Assembly (NCBI RefSeq): GCF_006384975.1
Contig: NZ_CP021645.1
Coordinates: 1,702,001 to 1,766,000 of the forward strand
Length of the DNA stretch: 64,000 nucleotides
Origin: Pseudomonas oryzihabitans
GTDB lineage: Bacteria > Pseudomonadota > Gammaproteobacteria > Pseudomonadales > Pseudomonadaceae
Direction of reading: 5' to 3'
Part shown: piece by piece, positions 35,064-42,826 of the stretch
Layout: each line of letters begins with the position of its first letter
Position numbering within the stretch: the first letter of the stretch is position 1
Made by a program: the position numbers and the translations under genes
Notes under the pieces: model-generated
Told to the model about the DNA's origin: nothing
The model's database searches: none
Seen by the model: the letters and a program-made list of their open reading frames with translations, nothing else

Positions 35064-35134
35064 AAGTATCGATTCGTCTTCACCCGGTTGCTTAGGTGCA
35101 GTCCTTGCACCAGCAGGGGCTCGGTGTGCCTCTG

Positions 35135-35653
35135 CTAACGCACCTTAGCCAGATCGCACCACATATGTACCTTCGAGACGAAGGACTCCCTGACGGCAAC
35201 TGCCAGGGGTTCTATGCCAAAGGTGATGAAACCCGCCTGCTCATACAGCGCCTGAGCGGCACGGTTGCCCTCGGTGACCGTTAGCTGAACGACCCTCAGC
35301 GCGGGATCCCCTTTCGCCTGCGCCAGCAGTTCGGCCACCAGCCTCCGGCCAATACCGAGACGCCTGTGACGATCAGGAACATACATGCCGAACAGGGTCG
35401 CTTTGTGGCGCGCTTTTTCGCGCGTTTCAAGGCTGAGGCCCGCAACGCCCAGCAGGGCCGTCCCGTCCGTAGCCCCCCAGACGAACTCCTTGGCTTGGGG
35501 ATCTTCCGAAAGGCGCCTTTCCCACCAACTGAGCGGTAGCCCTTCCCTCTCCTGCCGACTGGACGTAAAGGCGTCCGGATGGACCTCATAGGCTTCCAGC
35601 ATCAGCTGCCTATAGGCGCGAGCGAAACCAGCCCCTAACCGCTGAATGTCCAT
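35135..35653 (-). CDS. GNAT-family N-acetyltransferase
   Basis: A 172-residue acetyl-CoA-dependent transferase. The acetyl-CoA-binding motif A is MYVPDRHRRLGIGRRLVAEL (R-x-x-x-I/L-G-x-G/R), followed by VVQLTVTEGNRAAQALYEQAGF, the standard motif B with Tyr in the YE-x-x-GF segment. The N-terminal half is less conserved and gives no substrate. It is flanked by the Lrp gene (convergent) and by chrB (divergent) without an operon. Confidence 0.88.
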   Translation of the reverse strand: MDIQRLGAGFARAYRQLMLEAYEVHPDAFTSSRQEREGLPLSWWERRLSEDPQAKEFVWGATDGTALLGVAGLSLETREKARHKATLFGMYVPDRHRRLGIGRRLVAELLAQAKGDPALRVVQLTVTEGNRAAQALYEQAGFITFGIEPLAVAVRESFVSKVHMWCDLAKVR

Positions 35654-35858
35654 CAGTGTCCTCCCTTGAAGACGTGGTCGATCAAACTCGCTGCTCCGGC
35701 TCTGTACGAAAAATTGTCAAGCGAAGGTGGGATGAGGCGAAAGATGCAGATTACGCAGCAGTGCGGTGCCTTCTCAAGCCATCCACCCGAAACGGAAAGT
35801 GACGCCGGACGGATAGCTATGCCTTGGCACTTGCAGACTCCGGGCTCTGGTGATTTTA

Positions 35859-35894
35859 TGTAGAGAGTCACTCAATTTTGACTATATCTCTACA
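35859..35894. promoter_or_regulatory. Palindromic candidate ChrB operator at the chrBA promoter
   Basis: TGTAGAGA (35859-35866) and TCTCTACA (35887-35894) are perfect inverted repeats separated by 20 bp of AT-rich DNA that contains TTGACT (35878-35883), a possible -35 box. The right arm ends one base before the chrB ATG. A repressor bound here would cover promoter and ribosome-binding region. ChrB proteins are known chromate-responsive regulators of chr operons. Confidence 0.55.
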
Positions 35895-35895
35895 C

Positions 35896-36834
35896 ATGAA
35901 ATGGCTAGCCCTCATCCTTTCATTGCCCACTGAGAACGCCACTGCGCGACAACGGGTTTGGCGCGCCTTGAAAGCCTCGGGAGCGGCCGTTCTGCGGGAT
36001 GGCGTCTATCTCATGCCACCGCGTGAGGAATGCCAGGCAACTCTGGATGGACTCGCAGCGGAGGTGTCCGGGGCTGGCGGTTCCGCCTATGTGCTACGCG
36101 TTGAAGACCCCGAGTCTGCCAATTTCAGGGCTATGTTTGATCGCGCCGAAGACTATGCGACGTTACTGGCGGATCTCAGCCGAGCACGGGCGGCGCTGAG
36201 CACCGACACCGTTCAGGAGGTCATCAAGCAAGCACGCAAACTGCGTAAAGCCTTCGCCACGCTGGCGGCAATCGATTTCTTTCCGGGTGAAGCCCAGCAG
36301 CAAATGGATCAGGGCCTGCAGGAGTTGGAACTCGCCTGCGCCCGCGCGCTTTCTCCTGACGAGCCCCATGCCAGGGAGAGCGTGATCAACCCGCTGTCCC
36401 CATCGGACTACCGCGGACGCACCTGGGCCACCCGCCAGCGCCCCTGGGTGGATCGGCTCGCCAGTGCCTGGCTGATACGTCGCTTCATCGACCCAGAGGC
36501 GAAGGTGCTGTGGCTGGCTACCCCTGCGGATTGCCCGGCCGAGGCCCTGGGCTTCGATTTCGACGGCGCCACGTTCAGCCATGTCGGCAGCCTGGTCACC
36601 TTCGAAGTTCTGGCGGCCAGCTTCGGGCTCACCCAGCCCGCCATCGTTCGCCTGGGGTCGCTAGTGCATTACCTGGACGTCGGCGGCATACGGCCGACGG
36701 AAGCAGCGGGCATCGAAAGCGTGTTAACCGGGCTGCGCGCAACCCTACTCGATGATGACCAACTACTCGCTGCCGCTTCCGCACTGTTCGACGGCTTACT
36801 GGCTAGTTTTGCCCAAGAGGTACTGTCGACATGA
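35896..36834 (+). CDS. chrB: Chromate resistance regulator ChrB
   Basis: A 312-residue ChrB protein. The N-terminal domain (MKWLALILSLPTENATARQRVWRALKASG) is a winged-helix-like region found in full-length ChrB. The C-terminal domain (TWATRQRPWVDRLASAWLIRRFIDP, DFDGATFSHVGSLVTFEVL, IVRLGSLVHYLDVGG) is the ChrB C-terminal family. ChrB senses chromate and derepresses the operon. I place the start at ATG 35896; a TTG at 35878 would add six residues but lies inside the operator. Its stop overlaps the chrA start (ATGA). No Shine-Dalgarno is visible, so the message may be leaderless or nearly so. Confidence 0.9.
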   Translation: MKWLALILSLPTENATARQRVWRALKASGAAVLRDGVYLMPPREECQATLDGLAAEVSGAGGSAYVLRVEDPESANFRAMFDRAEDYATLLADLSRARAALSTDTVQEVIKQARKLRKAFATLAAIDFFPGEAQQQMDQGLQELELACARALSPDEPHARESVINPLSPSDYRGRTWATRQRPWVDRLASAWLIRRFIDPEAKVLWLATPADCPAEALGFDFDGATFSHVGSLVTFEVLAASFGLTQPAIVRLGSLVHYLDVGGIRPTEAAGIESVLTGLRATLLDDDQLLAAASALFDGLLASFAQEVLST

Positions 36835-38195
36835 CCCAGGCAGCCGCGCAGAAAACGGATGTCCCATTACAGGCACCCCAGCCCATTGGCTTCTGGGAAG
36901 CCTTCGTCTTCTGGCTGAAGCTGGGCTTCGTCAGCTTCGGCGGCCCGGCTGGCCAGATCGCCATCATGCACCAGGAGTTGGTGGAGCGACGGCGCTGGAT
37001 CTCCGAGCGGCGTTTCCTGCATGCCTTGAATTACTGCATGTTGTTGCCCGGCCCGGAAGCTCAGCAACTGGCTACCTACATCGGTTGGTTGATGCACCGC
37101 ACCTGGGGAGGCGTCATCGCTGGTGGACTGTTCGTCTTGCCGTCGCTATTCATCCTGATCGCCCTGTCCTGGGTCTATATCGCCTTCGGCGAAGTACCGG
37201 TGGTGGCCGGACTGTTCTACGGCATCAAGCCTGCGGTAACGGCAATCGTGGTACATGCGGCTCACCGGATAGGCTCGAGAGCTTTGAAGAACAATGGATT
37301 ATGGGCAATCGCCGCTGCCGCCTTCGTCGCGATCTTCGCCCTGAATGTTCCCTTCCCCTTGATCGTCCTGGGAGCCGCCGTGATCGGCTATCTGGGCGGG
37401 CGCTTGGCACCGCAAACCTTCAGCGTCGGTGGAGGGCATGGGGTGGCCAAGGCCTCCTTCGGCCCCGCCTTGATCGACGACGACACCCCGCCGCCGGCGC
37501 ATGCCCGCTTTCATTGGCCCCGCTTGCTCCTGCTGATAGCGGCGGGCGCGGTGCTGTGGACGTTACCCATGGGCCTTCTGACAGCCCTATTCGGCTGGAA
37601 CGGTACCCTTACCCAAATGGGCTGGTTCTTCACCAAGGCGGCACTGCTGACCTTTGGCGGTGCCTATGCCGTATTGCCCTACGTGTACCAAGGCGCCGTC
37701 ACCCACTATGGCTGGCTGACCCCGACGCAAATGATCGATGGCCTGGCGCTAGGTGAGACCACGCCTGGGCCGCTGATCATGGTCGTAGCCTTCGTCGGTT
37801 TCGTGGGTGGCTACGTACAGGCGATTTTCGGAGCCGACCAGGCCTTTCTGGCGGGCGCCGTGGCCGCCAGCTTGGTCACCTGGTTCACCTTCCTGCCCTC
37901 CTTCCTGTTCATCCTGGCGGGAGGCCCGCTCGTGGAATCCACCCACAACGCCTTGAAGTTCACCGCGCCCCTGACGGCCATCACGGCGGCCGTGGTCGGT
38001 GTCATCCTCAACCTGGCGCTGTTCTTTGGCTATCACGTGCTCTGGCCACAGGGCTTCGCCGGCTACTTCGACTGGCCATCGGCCCTGATCGCCCTGGCCG
38101 CAGCCATCGCCTTGTTTCGCTTCAAGCGGGGAGTCATCCAGGTAATGGCTGCCTGTGCGATCACCGGTCTAGTCATTCATCTGTTGAAGAACTAA
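36831..38195 (+). CDS. chrA: Chromate efflux transporter ChrA
   Basis: A 454-residue long-chain CHR transporter made of two homologous halves. First half: WLKLGFVSFGGPAGQIAIMH, then LNYCMLLPGPEAQQLATYIG. Second half: FTKAALLTFGGAYAVLPYVY and MIDGLALGETTPGPLIMVV. About 11-12 hydrophobic helices are visible. It exports chromate from the cytoplasm, giving resistance. Translation is coupled to chrB through an ATGA overlap. Chr operons often travel on mobile DNA, which fits the accessory setting here. Confidence 0.95.
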   Translation: MTQAAAQKTDVPLQAPQPIGFWEAFVFWLKLGFVSFGGPAGQIAIMHQELVERRRWISERRFLHALNYCMLLPGPEAQQLATYIGWLMHRTWGGVIAGGLFVLPSLFILIALSWVYIAFGEVPVVAGLFYGIKPAVTAIVVHAAHRIGSRALKNNGLWAIAAAAFVAIFALNVPFPLIVLGAAVIGYLGGRLAPQTFSVGGGHGVAKASFGPALIDDDTPPPAHARFHWPRLLLLIAAGAVLWTLPMGLLTALFGWNGTLTQMGWFFTKAALLTFGGAYAVLPYVYQGAVTHYGWLTPTQMIDGLALGETTPGPLIMVVAFVGFVGGYVQAIFGADQAFLAGAVAASLVTWFTFLPSFLFILAGGPLVESTHNALKFTAPLTAITAAVVGVILNLALFFGYHVLWPQGFAGYFDWPSALIALAAAIALFRFKRGVIQVMAACAITGLVIHLLKN

Positions 38196-38399
38196 TCGGA
38201 AAAGCGTCGAAGCGAGCCCGGCAAGTACAGGCCCTTCCTGCCACAGCTCCCTACGCCTTGGACACCCAACCAAGACCGGCAATAGCGCATTACCAACCAC
38301 CCGGTTAGCGCAAATTACTCGGGGCACGGGTAGCCGGGATCTGTGCCTTACAAGAGCTGGCATGGGCAAGATCACGCAGAGAAGCACGACAGATGAAGC

Positions 38400-38452
38400 C
38401 TAGGCTCGGTACGAAAAATGCCTTCGCTCGGCGCTTTTCGTACCGAACCTAG
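38400..38452. repeat. Short inverted-repeat element, deleted form of the 38961-39156 element
   Basis: The ends are AGGCTCGGTACGAAAA and TTTTCGTACCGAACCT, inverted repeats with one mismatch. The inside, ATGCC followed by TTCGCTCGGCG, equals the left end of the longer element joined directly to its right end. It is therefore an internal-deletion derivative. It lies 29 bp beyond the stop of the I42 inhibitor gene and could act as its terminator. Confidence 0.75.
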
Positions 38453-38480
38453 TGCAGGGAGAGGCGTCGTGCTATCGCCG

Positions 38481-38924
38481 TCACTTCACCGTGAAGCGAT
38501 AGTGAAGCACCCGATCAGGACGCTTACTTCCCGGACCGACATAACCAAGCTCGAGCGACGCCGGTCCGGACTGACCTGGCATAACATGAATAACGGTAAC
38601 TTCCGGTGCGCCAACGACGCCTGCGGGTGCCTTGGGATCAGGAACTGTATCTATGGGCTGCTGCACCTTGACGTTTCGTGCCCGCAATACTTCCCACTGA
38701 TAGCCAGTGCTCGGATTGCTCGGCAATCTGATCGTCACGAGCCGATGGGCAAGCACTTGTCGAACATGACCGGCGTCACCCTCCGAGAAAACCCTTTCAG
38801 CGCTGTGCTCAGCCGTAGAATGACTTGCGGTGCCTTTCTGCTCCCCTCCTGCCACTGCGACTGTTGAAACAGAGCCAATTACGGTAATCAGCGCAACGCT
38901 AACAAGGGCTCTCAAGTTACTCAT
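38481..38924 (-). CDS. Exported I42 (chagasin-like) cysteine-protease inhibitor
   Basis: A 147-residue protein with a signal peptide (MSNLRALVSVALITVIG then SVSTVAVA, cleavage near 26). The mature part carries the chagasin family motif NPSTGYQW, the L2 loop that enters papain-like active sites, after VTIRLP. A G-rich segment (ELGYVGPGSKRP) and the ending DRVLHYRFTVK fit the later strands. Such proteins inhibit papain-family proteases in the periplasm or of hosts and predators. AGAGGG precedes the ATG; a start 11 codons earlier is possible. The gene is bracketed by two related inverted-repeat elements. Confidence 0.78.
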   Translation of the reverse strand: MSNLRALVSVALITVIGSVSTVAVAGGEQKGTASHSTAEHSAERVFSEGDAGHVRQVLAHRLVTIRLPSNPSTGYQWEVLRARNVKVQQPIDTVPDPKAPAGVVGAPEVTVIHVMPGQSGPASLELGYVGPGSKRPDRVLHYRFTVK

Positions 38925-38960
38925 AATGTTCCCTCTAACTATCCGTTTCTTCATCAAAGC

Positions 38961-39156
38961 CTTAGGTTCTGTACGAAAAATGCCTACGCATCGGTGATGC
39001 TTCGTTGAAAAAGGCCTGGGTCGCCAGCCCGGTCGGAATGCTCATTTACCACTCGTAAACTCGAGCGCGAGTCCGATCCGCTTCCTCAGCCTTTTTCGCG
39101 GGGCCGCCTAGGCCTCGCCTGACCTTCGCTCGGCGACTTTTCGTACAGAACCTAAG
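38961..39156. mobile_element. 196-bp MITE-like element with perfect 19-bp terminal inverted repeats
   Basis: It begins CTTAGGTTCTGTACGAAAA and ends with the exact reverse complement TTTTCGTACAGAACCTAAG. It has no coding capacity. Its core (39032-39108, read on the minus strand) is closely similar to 63118-63191 elsewhere in the window, and a deleted copy with matching ends lies at 38400-38452. The ends resemble non-autonomous elements moved in trans. No transposase is in the window. Confidence 0.78.
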
Positions 39157-39839
39157 CCAAGATCTACCTGCCAACTAGCGCTTGATGGGTAATCAATGTC
39201 TTCGTGAGCATCAAGTGGATACCTTCACGCACAAATTCAATTGGCCATGCAGATACTTTCTGCTACTAGCAATGATTGCTTTCTGCGTCGGCGCAGCTGC
39301 GTAGTCGCCGAAACTGTAACCGCCCAATGCTGAACAGATCATGACACTGGCGCAGTCGGAAAGCGCTATTTCCACCCTCCATCCCGACCGGCAATTGACT
39401 TCGCAACCAACCTTTCAAGCAAGTCTGGATTTAGCAACGCCTATAAAGTCTTGCTTTTGCACCCATAGATGGCGGTAGCAGCCCTGACTCCAATGAAGAT
39501 GCCGCACCACTGGGACATACGTTCGCAACAGCGCTGACGCATCAAGCTGTTCGCACTATTCACGTTGCCAAAGTCCTTCTGAATTACTCCAGTAGAGTAA
39601 CCATGATGGAGTACATCGAGACCAACCACCTTTCATGAGCAGTACTCTGGAAGAACGTGTCAACAAGGTTCAACAGTGAAACTCAGCCCGCTTCTTCACC
39701 GGCGAGACGTGGGTGTCCAAATGGATCAGGAAGTGGCGAGACTAGGTATGACAGCGGGCCTGAGAGGAACTAGATACAGTTTGGCTATCATCCGAGGGCG
39801 GGGCCGGATTCCGCCACAGACGGCTGCCTGAGCTGCGCT
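39157..39839. other. Gene-free stretch between the miniature element and tRNA-Lys
   Basis: About 680 bp of lower-GC DNA. A few frames of about 60 codons exist (such as 39441-39629 on the minus strand) but have no ribosome-binding site or recognisable composition. Inverted repeat CTTGATG ... CATCAAG lies at about 39181-39215. No integrase, attachment-site copy or RNA gene is visible. Confidence 0.45.
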
Positions 39840-39846
39840 AAACGCA

Positions 39847-39871
39847 AAAACCCTCCTTTCGGAGGGTTTCT
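39847..39871 (-). terminator. Rho-independent terminator of tRNA-Lys
   Basis: Read on the minus strand: AAACCCTCC-GAAA-GGAGGGTTT followed by TTGCGTTT. An 8-9 bp stem with a GAAA tetraloop and a T-rich tail lies about 10 bp after the CCA end of the tRNA. Confidence 0.88.
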
Positions 39872-39879
39872 GGTGAAGA

Positions 39880-39954
39880 TGGTGGGTCGTGTGGGATTCG
39901 AACCTACGACCAATTGGTTAAAAGCCAACTGCTCTACCACTGAGCTAACGACCC
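39880..39954 (-). tRNA. tRNA-Lys (anticodon UUU)
   Basis: A 75-nt cloverleaf including encoded CCA. Acceptor GGGTCGT pairs with ACGACCC, D-stem GCTC/GAGC, anticodon arm GTTGG-CTTTTAA-CCAAT with anticodon TTT, and T-loop TTCGAAT. Two oddities: the D-loop AGTGGTA is one base shorter than the usual AGTTGGTA, and the T-stem reads GTAGG against CCCAC, leaving an A-C mismatch at its middle pair. Otherwise it fits lysine tRNA and lies after queC, as in other pseudomonads. Confidence 0.95.
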
Positions 39955-40012
39955 GTTAGTGGGCGCCATTCTAGCGATTTTTTCAGGAGAATCAACACCC
40001 TAGATAAAAAAA

Positions 40013-40687
40013 TTACTGATAGCGGGTAGGGTCGGAGATTCCTGCTGCCTTGAAGCCTTCGGCGCGCAGGCGGCAGCTGTCACAACGACCGCAGGCTTCC
40101 CCTTCAGCGTTGGCCTGGTAGCAGGAGACAGTCAGGCCGTAGTCGACACCCAGCTGCGTACCGGTCTCGACGATCTGGGCCTTGGACATGAACTGCAACG
40201 GCGCCTCGATCTTGAAGGTGTCCCCTTCCACCCCGGCCTTGGTGGCCAGGTTCGCCAGGCGCTCGAAGGCCTCGACGAATTCCGGTCGGCAATCCGGGTA
40301 ACCGGAGTAGTCCACCGCATTCACGCCGATGAACAGATGACGGGCACCCAAGACCTCAGCCCAGCCCAGGGCGAGGGACAGGAATACGGTATTGCGTGCC
40401 GGCACATAGGTAACCGGAATGCCCTCTCCCGGTGTTTCCGGTACGGCGATGTCCAGATCGGTGAGCGCCGAGCCACCGATGCCGTTGAGATCGAGGCCTA
40501 TGACCTTGTGTTCGATGACCCCGAGTTGACGGGCGACCCGAACGGCGGCCTGCAACTCGGCTCTATGACGCTGACCGTAGTCGAAGCTCATGGTGTAGCA
40601 AGCGAAGCCCTGGGCCTTGGCCAGGGCGACGACGGTGGCGGAGTCTAGGCCGCCGGAAAGAAGGATGACCGCTTTAGGCTGACTCAT
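40013..40687 (-). CDS. queC: 7-cyano-7-deazaguanine synthase QueC
   Basis: A 224-residue enzyme that converts 7-carboxy-7-deazaguanine to preQ0 with ATP and ammonia, on the path to queuosine in tRNA. The PP-loop is [14 protein letters not shown] near residue 7, further points are [11 protein letters not shown] and [17 protein letters not shown], and four zinc-binding cysteines lie near the C-terminus ([14 protein letters not shown]). The ATG at 40687 overlaps the end of queE; a 28-residue longer frame reads back into queE and has no family support. Confidence 0.96.
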   Translation of the reverse strand: MSQPKAVILLSGGLDSATVVALAKAQGFACYTMSFDYGQRHRAELQAAVRVARQLGVIEHKVIGLDLNGIGGSALTDLDIAVPETPGEGIPVTYVPARNTVFLSLALGWAEVLGARHLFIGVNAVDYSGYPDCRPEFVEAFERLANLATKAGVEGDTFKIEAPLQFMSKAQIVETGTQLGVDYGLTVSCYQANAEGEACGRCDSCRLRAEGFKAAGISDPTRYQ

Positions 40688-40689
40688 GC

Positions 40690-41340
40690 TCAATGTCCCG
40701 GCTCGTCGTTCCACAGAATCTTGTGTAGTTGCAACTGGAAGCGTACCGGCAGATTGTCTGCCACGATCCATTCGGCGAGTTCTCGCGGGACGACCTGACC
40801 GTGGCTGGGCGAAAACAACACCTCGCCCGCACGCTGCTCCAGGCGGTACTCGATCAGCTTGGAAACCGCCCAGTCGTAATCCTCACGCGAGCAGATGACG
40901 AATTTGACCTGGTCGTTGGACGTCAGGTGGTCCAGGTTGGCGTACAGGTTGCGCCCCATCTCCCCCGAGCCCGGCGTCTTGAGATCGACGACCTTGCTGA
41001 CCCGCGTGTCCACGCCACTGACATCCAGGGCGCCACTGGTTTCCAGCGACACCTCGTAGCCGGCGTCACACAGGCGTTCGAGCAGCGTGAGGCAATTGGG
41101 TTGAGCCAGCGGCTCCCCCCCGGTCACGCAGATATGGCGCGGACGATAGCTGGCAACCTGTTCCAGGATGGCATCGAGGTGATGGATCTCGCCACCGGTG
41201 AAGGCATAGGCGGTGTCGCAATACTGGCAACGCAAGGGGCAGCCGGTCAGACGAACGAAAACGGTAGGGAGACCGGCAGTGCGAGCTTCGCCCTGCAGCG
41301 AATAGAAGATTTCGGTAAGGCGTAAGGTATCTTTTTGCAT
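40690..41340 (-). CDS. queE: 7-carboxy-7-deazaguanine synthase QueE
   Basis: A 216-residue radical-SAM enzyme that contracts the pterin ring of carboxy-tetrahydropterin to the deazaguanine ring. The iron-sulfur motif is CPLRCQYC (C-x3-C-x2-C), with [19 protein letters not shown] ahead of it and the SAM-binding [11 protein letters not shown] after. The start [12 protein letters not shown] matches the family. An upstream ATG at 41373 has GGAGG but too close. It is followed by queC two bases on and preceded by the cpoB terminator. Confidence 0.95.
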   Translation of the reverse strand: MQKDTLRLTEIFYSLQGEARTAGLPTVFVRLTGCPLRCQYCDTAYAFTGGEIHHLDAILEQVASYRPRHICVTGGEPLAQPNCLTLLERLCDAGYEVSLETSGALDVSGVDTRVSKVVDLKTPGSGEMGRNLYANLDHLTSNDQVKFVICSREDYDWAVSKLIEYRLEQRAGEVLFSPSHGQVVPRELAEWIVADNLPVRFQLQLHKILWNDEPGH

Positions 41341-41399
41341 AGAAGCCACGGGCGTGACGGCTAAACAGGCCATCCGCCTCCGTTGCGGTAGAGGAAAGA

Positions 41400-41427
41400 A
41401 AAAAAGCCTGCGCTAGGGCAGGCTTTT
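41400..41427 (-). terminator. Terminator at the end of the tol-pal operon
   Basis: On the minus strand AAAAGCCTGC-CCTA-GCGCAGGCTTTTTTTC forms a strong stem with a T-run. The TAG stop codon of cpoB (41413-41415) lies in the loop of this hairpin, so the last codons of cpoB form its left arm. Confidence 0.88.
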
Positions 41428-42246
41428 CAGATCCCGCTGCGCCAGCTGCGCAGCGGATGTTCCCGGGTATTGGCTGATGACCTGCTGGTACATGCCCTTG
41501 GCCCGATCGGTACGGCCGAGCTTCTGCTCGACCCCAGCCAGTTTATACAGCGAATCCGGCACCTTGTTGCTGGTGGGATAGGCTTGACTGACACGGGCAA
41601 AGGCTTGACCTGCTGCCTGCAGATCACCCTTGGCCAAATTCACTTCACCCAACCAATATTGGGCATTGCCCGCATACTGGCTGTTGGGATACTTGCGCAG
41701 GAAGGCGTTGAACGCCTGGCTGGCCTTGTCGAAGTCCTTGGACTTGATCAGGTCGAAGGCAGCTTCGTAGTAGAGCTTTTCCTTCGCCGGATCGGCCGGC
41801 TCGCTACTGGCGGCCGGTGCATTGGCGGCAGCAGGGGGCGTCGGCGTGCTGTTGGCGGCGATAGCACCACCCTGGGCCTGAGAGGAGCCACCAGCGGCCC
41901 CGGCACCTGCGTTGGCAGGCGCGGAAGAAAGCTGGGAAATGCGACCGTCCAGATCCTGGTAACGATCCAATCCTTCCTGCTTGAGCTGGCGGATTTCGTT
42001 TTCCTGAACCTCAAGCTGGCCCCGCAGGCGAGAGATATCGTCCTGCATCTGTTGCAACTGACTGAACAGTTGACCCATGCCGGAAACGGGGGCCCCGTTT
42101 CCGGCACCGGCCGCGCCTGCGCCACCATAGCCCTGCCCAGCGGACTGGGCAGCTCCATAGCTACTATCCTGGACGGGAACCTGAGCCCCGGCGACAACCG
42201 GTACACCGAGGGTCAGGGCGATCAAGAACTGCAAGCGCTTGGACAT
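41413..42246 (-). CDS. cpoB: Cell division coordinator CpoB (YbgF), Tol-Pal system
   Basis: A 277-residue periplasmic protein. Signal peptide about 1-21 (LIALTLGVPVVAGAQ). Then a trimeric coiled-coil region (QLFSQLQQMQDDISRLRGQL...), a Gly/Ala/Pro-rich linker, and a C-terminal TPR domain (YYEAAFDLIKSKDFDKASQAF, YAGNAQYWLGEVNLAKGD, DSLYKLAGVEQKLGRTDRA). CpoB binds TolA and links outer-membrane constriction to septal peptidoglycan synthesis. It is the last gene of the tol-pal operon, 6 bp after pal. Confidence 0.94.
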   Translation of the reverse strand: MSKRLQFLIALTLGVPVVAGAQVPVQDSSYGAAQSAGQGYGGAGAAGAGNGAPVSGMGQLFSQLQQMQDDISRLRGQLEVQENEIRQLKQEGLDRYQDLDGRISQLSSAPANAGAGAAGGSSQAQGGAIAANSTPTPPAAANAPAASSEPADPAKEKLYYEAAFDLIKSKDFDKASQAFNAFLRKYPNSQYAGNAQYWLGEVNLAKGDLQAAGQAFARVSQAYPTSNKVPDSLYKLAGVEQKLGRTDRAKGMYQQVISQYPGTSAAQLAQRDLKSLP

Positions 42247-42252
42247 CTTTAA

Positions 42253-42768
42253 TTACTTCACCAGCACGACGCGACGGTTCTGTGCCCAGCAGGATTCATC
42301 ATGCTGTACGCAGACCGGGTTGGTCTTGCCGTAGGAAACGACTTCCAGCTGAGCCGGGGAGACGCCCTGCAGCACCAGGTAACGCTGAACGGCCTGAGCA
42401 CGACGCTCACCCAGAGCCATGTTGTATTCGGCAGTGCCGCGCTCGTCGGTGTAGCCGTTCAGGACAACACGCTGGCCGCTGGACTTGAGATCCTTGGCAT
42501 GGACGTCCAGGGCACGCATGGCTTCCGGCTTCAGGTCGGAGCTGTCGTAGTTGAAGTAGAAGGTGGTGATGGCGCGCAGAGCGGCTTCGTCACCCATGCT
42601 GCCGTCGACAGCACCAGCGTTGGCACCGTAACCAGCGTTCGGATCAACAGCACCGGCGCCAGCGCCAGCACCTTCACCAGAGGCGTCGCCGCCCTTGGAG
42701 GAACAACCAACGGCAACGGCCATGGCCAGAGCCAGCGCGGCAAACTTGCCGAATTTCAGCATTTCCAT
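42253..42768 (-). CDS. pal: Peptidoglycan-associated lipoprotein Pal (OprL)
   Basis: A 171-residue outer-membrane lipoprotein. Signal and lipobox: [20 protein letters not shown] then GCSSK. A Gly/Ala-rich linker follows, then the OmpA-like domain with [42 protein letters not shown] and NRRVVLVK, which binds diaminopimelate in peptidoglycan. It is nearly the same as OprL of P. aeruginosa. The second of two adjacent ATGs is chosen because it gives the better spacing from AGGAG. Two cysteines in [14 protein letters not shown] are not in the P. aeruginosa protein as I recall it. Confidence 0.96.
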   Translation of the reverse strand: MEMLKFGKFAALALAMAVAVGCSSKGGDASGEGAGAGAGAVDPNAGYGANAGAVDGSMGDEAALRAITTFYFNYDSSDLKPEAMRALDVHAKDLKSSGQRVVLNGYTDERGTAEYNMALGERRAQAVQRYLVLQGVSPAQLEVVSYGKTNPVCVQHDESCWAQNRRVVLVK

Positions 42769-42826
42769 CATGTAACTCCTAAAAGAACCGCAATATGGTG
42801 TTTCTAAGGACTTTTCTAATTAGCCG

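Noticed and set aside
39441-39629. 62-codon minus-strand frame in the gap before tRNA-Lys
   Set aside because: No ribosome-binding site, no recognisable motif, and isolated in lower-GC DNA.
39840-39960. tRNA-Lys 3' end as an attachment site of a genomic island covering the accessory region
   Set aside because: No second copy of the tRNA 3' end was found in the window and no integrase gene is present, so an island cannot be shown; only the position is suggestive.
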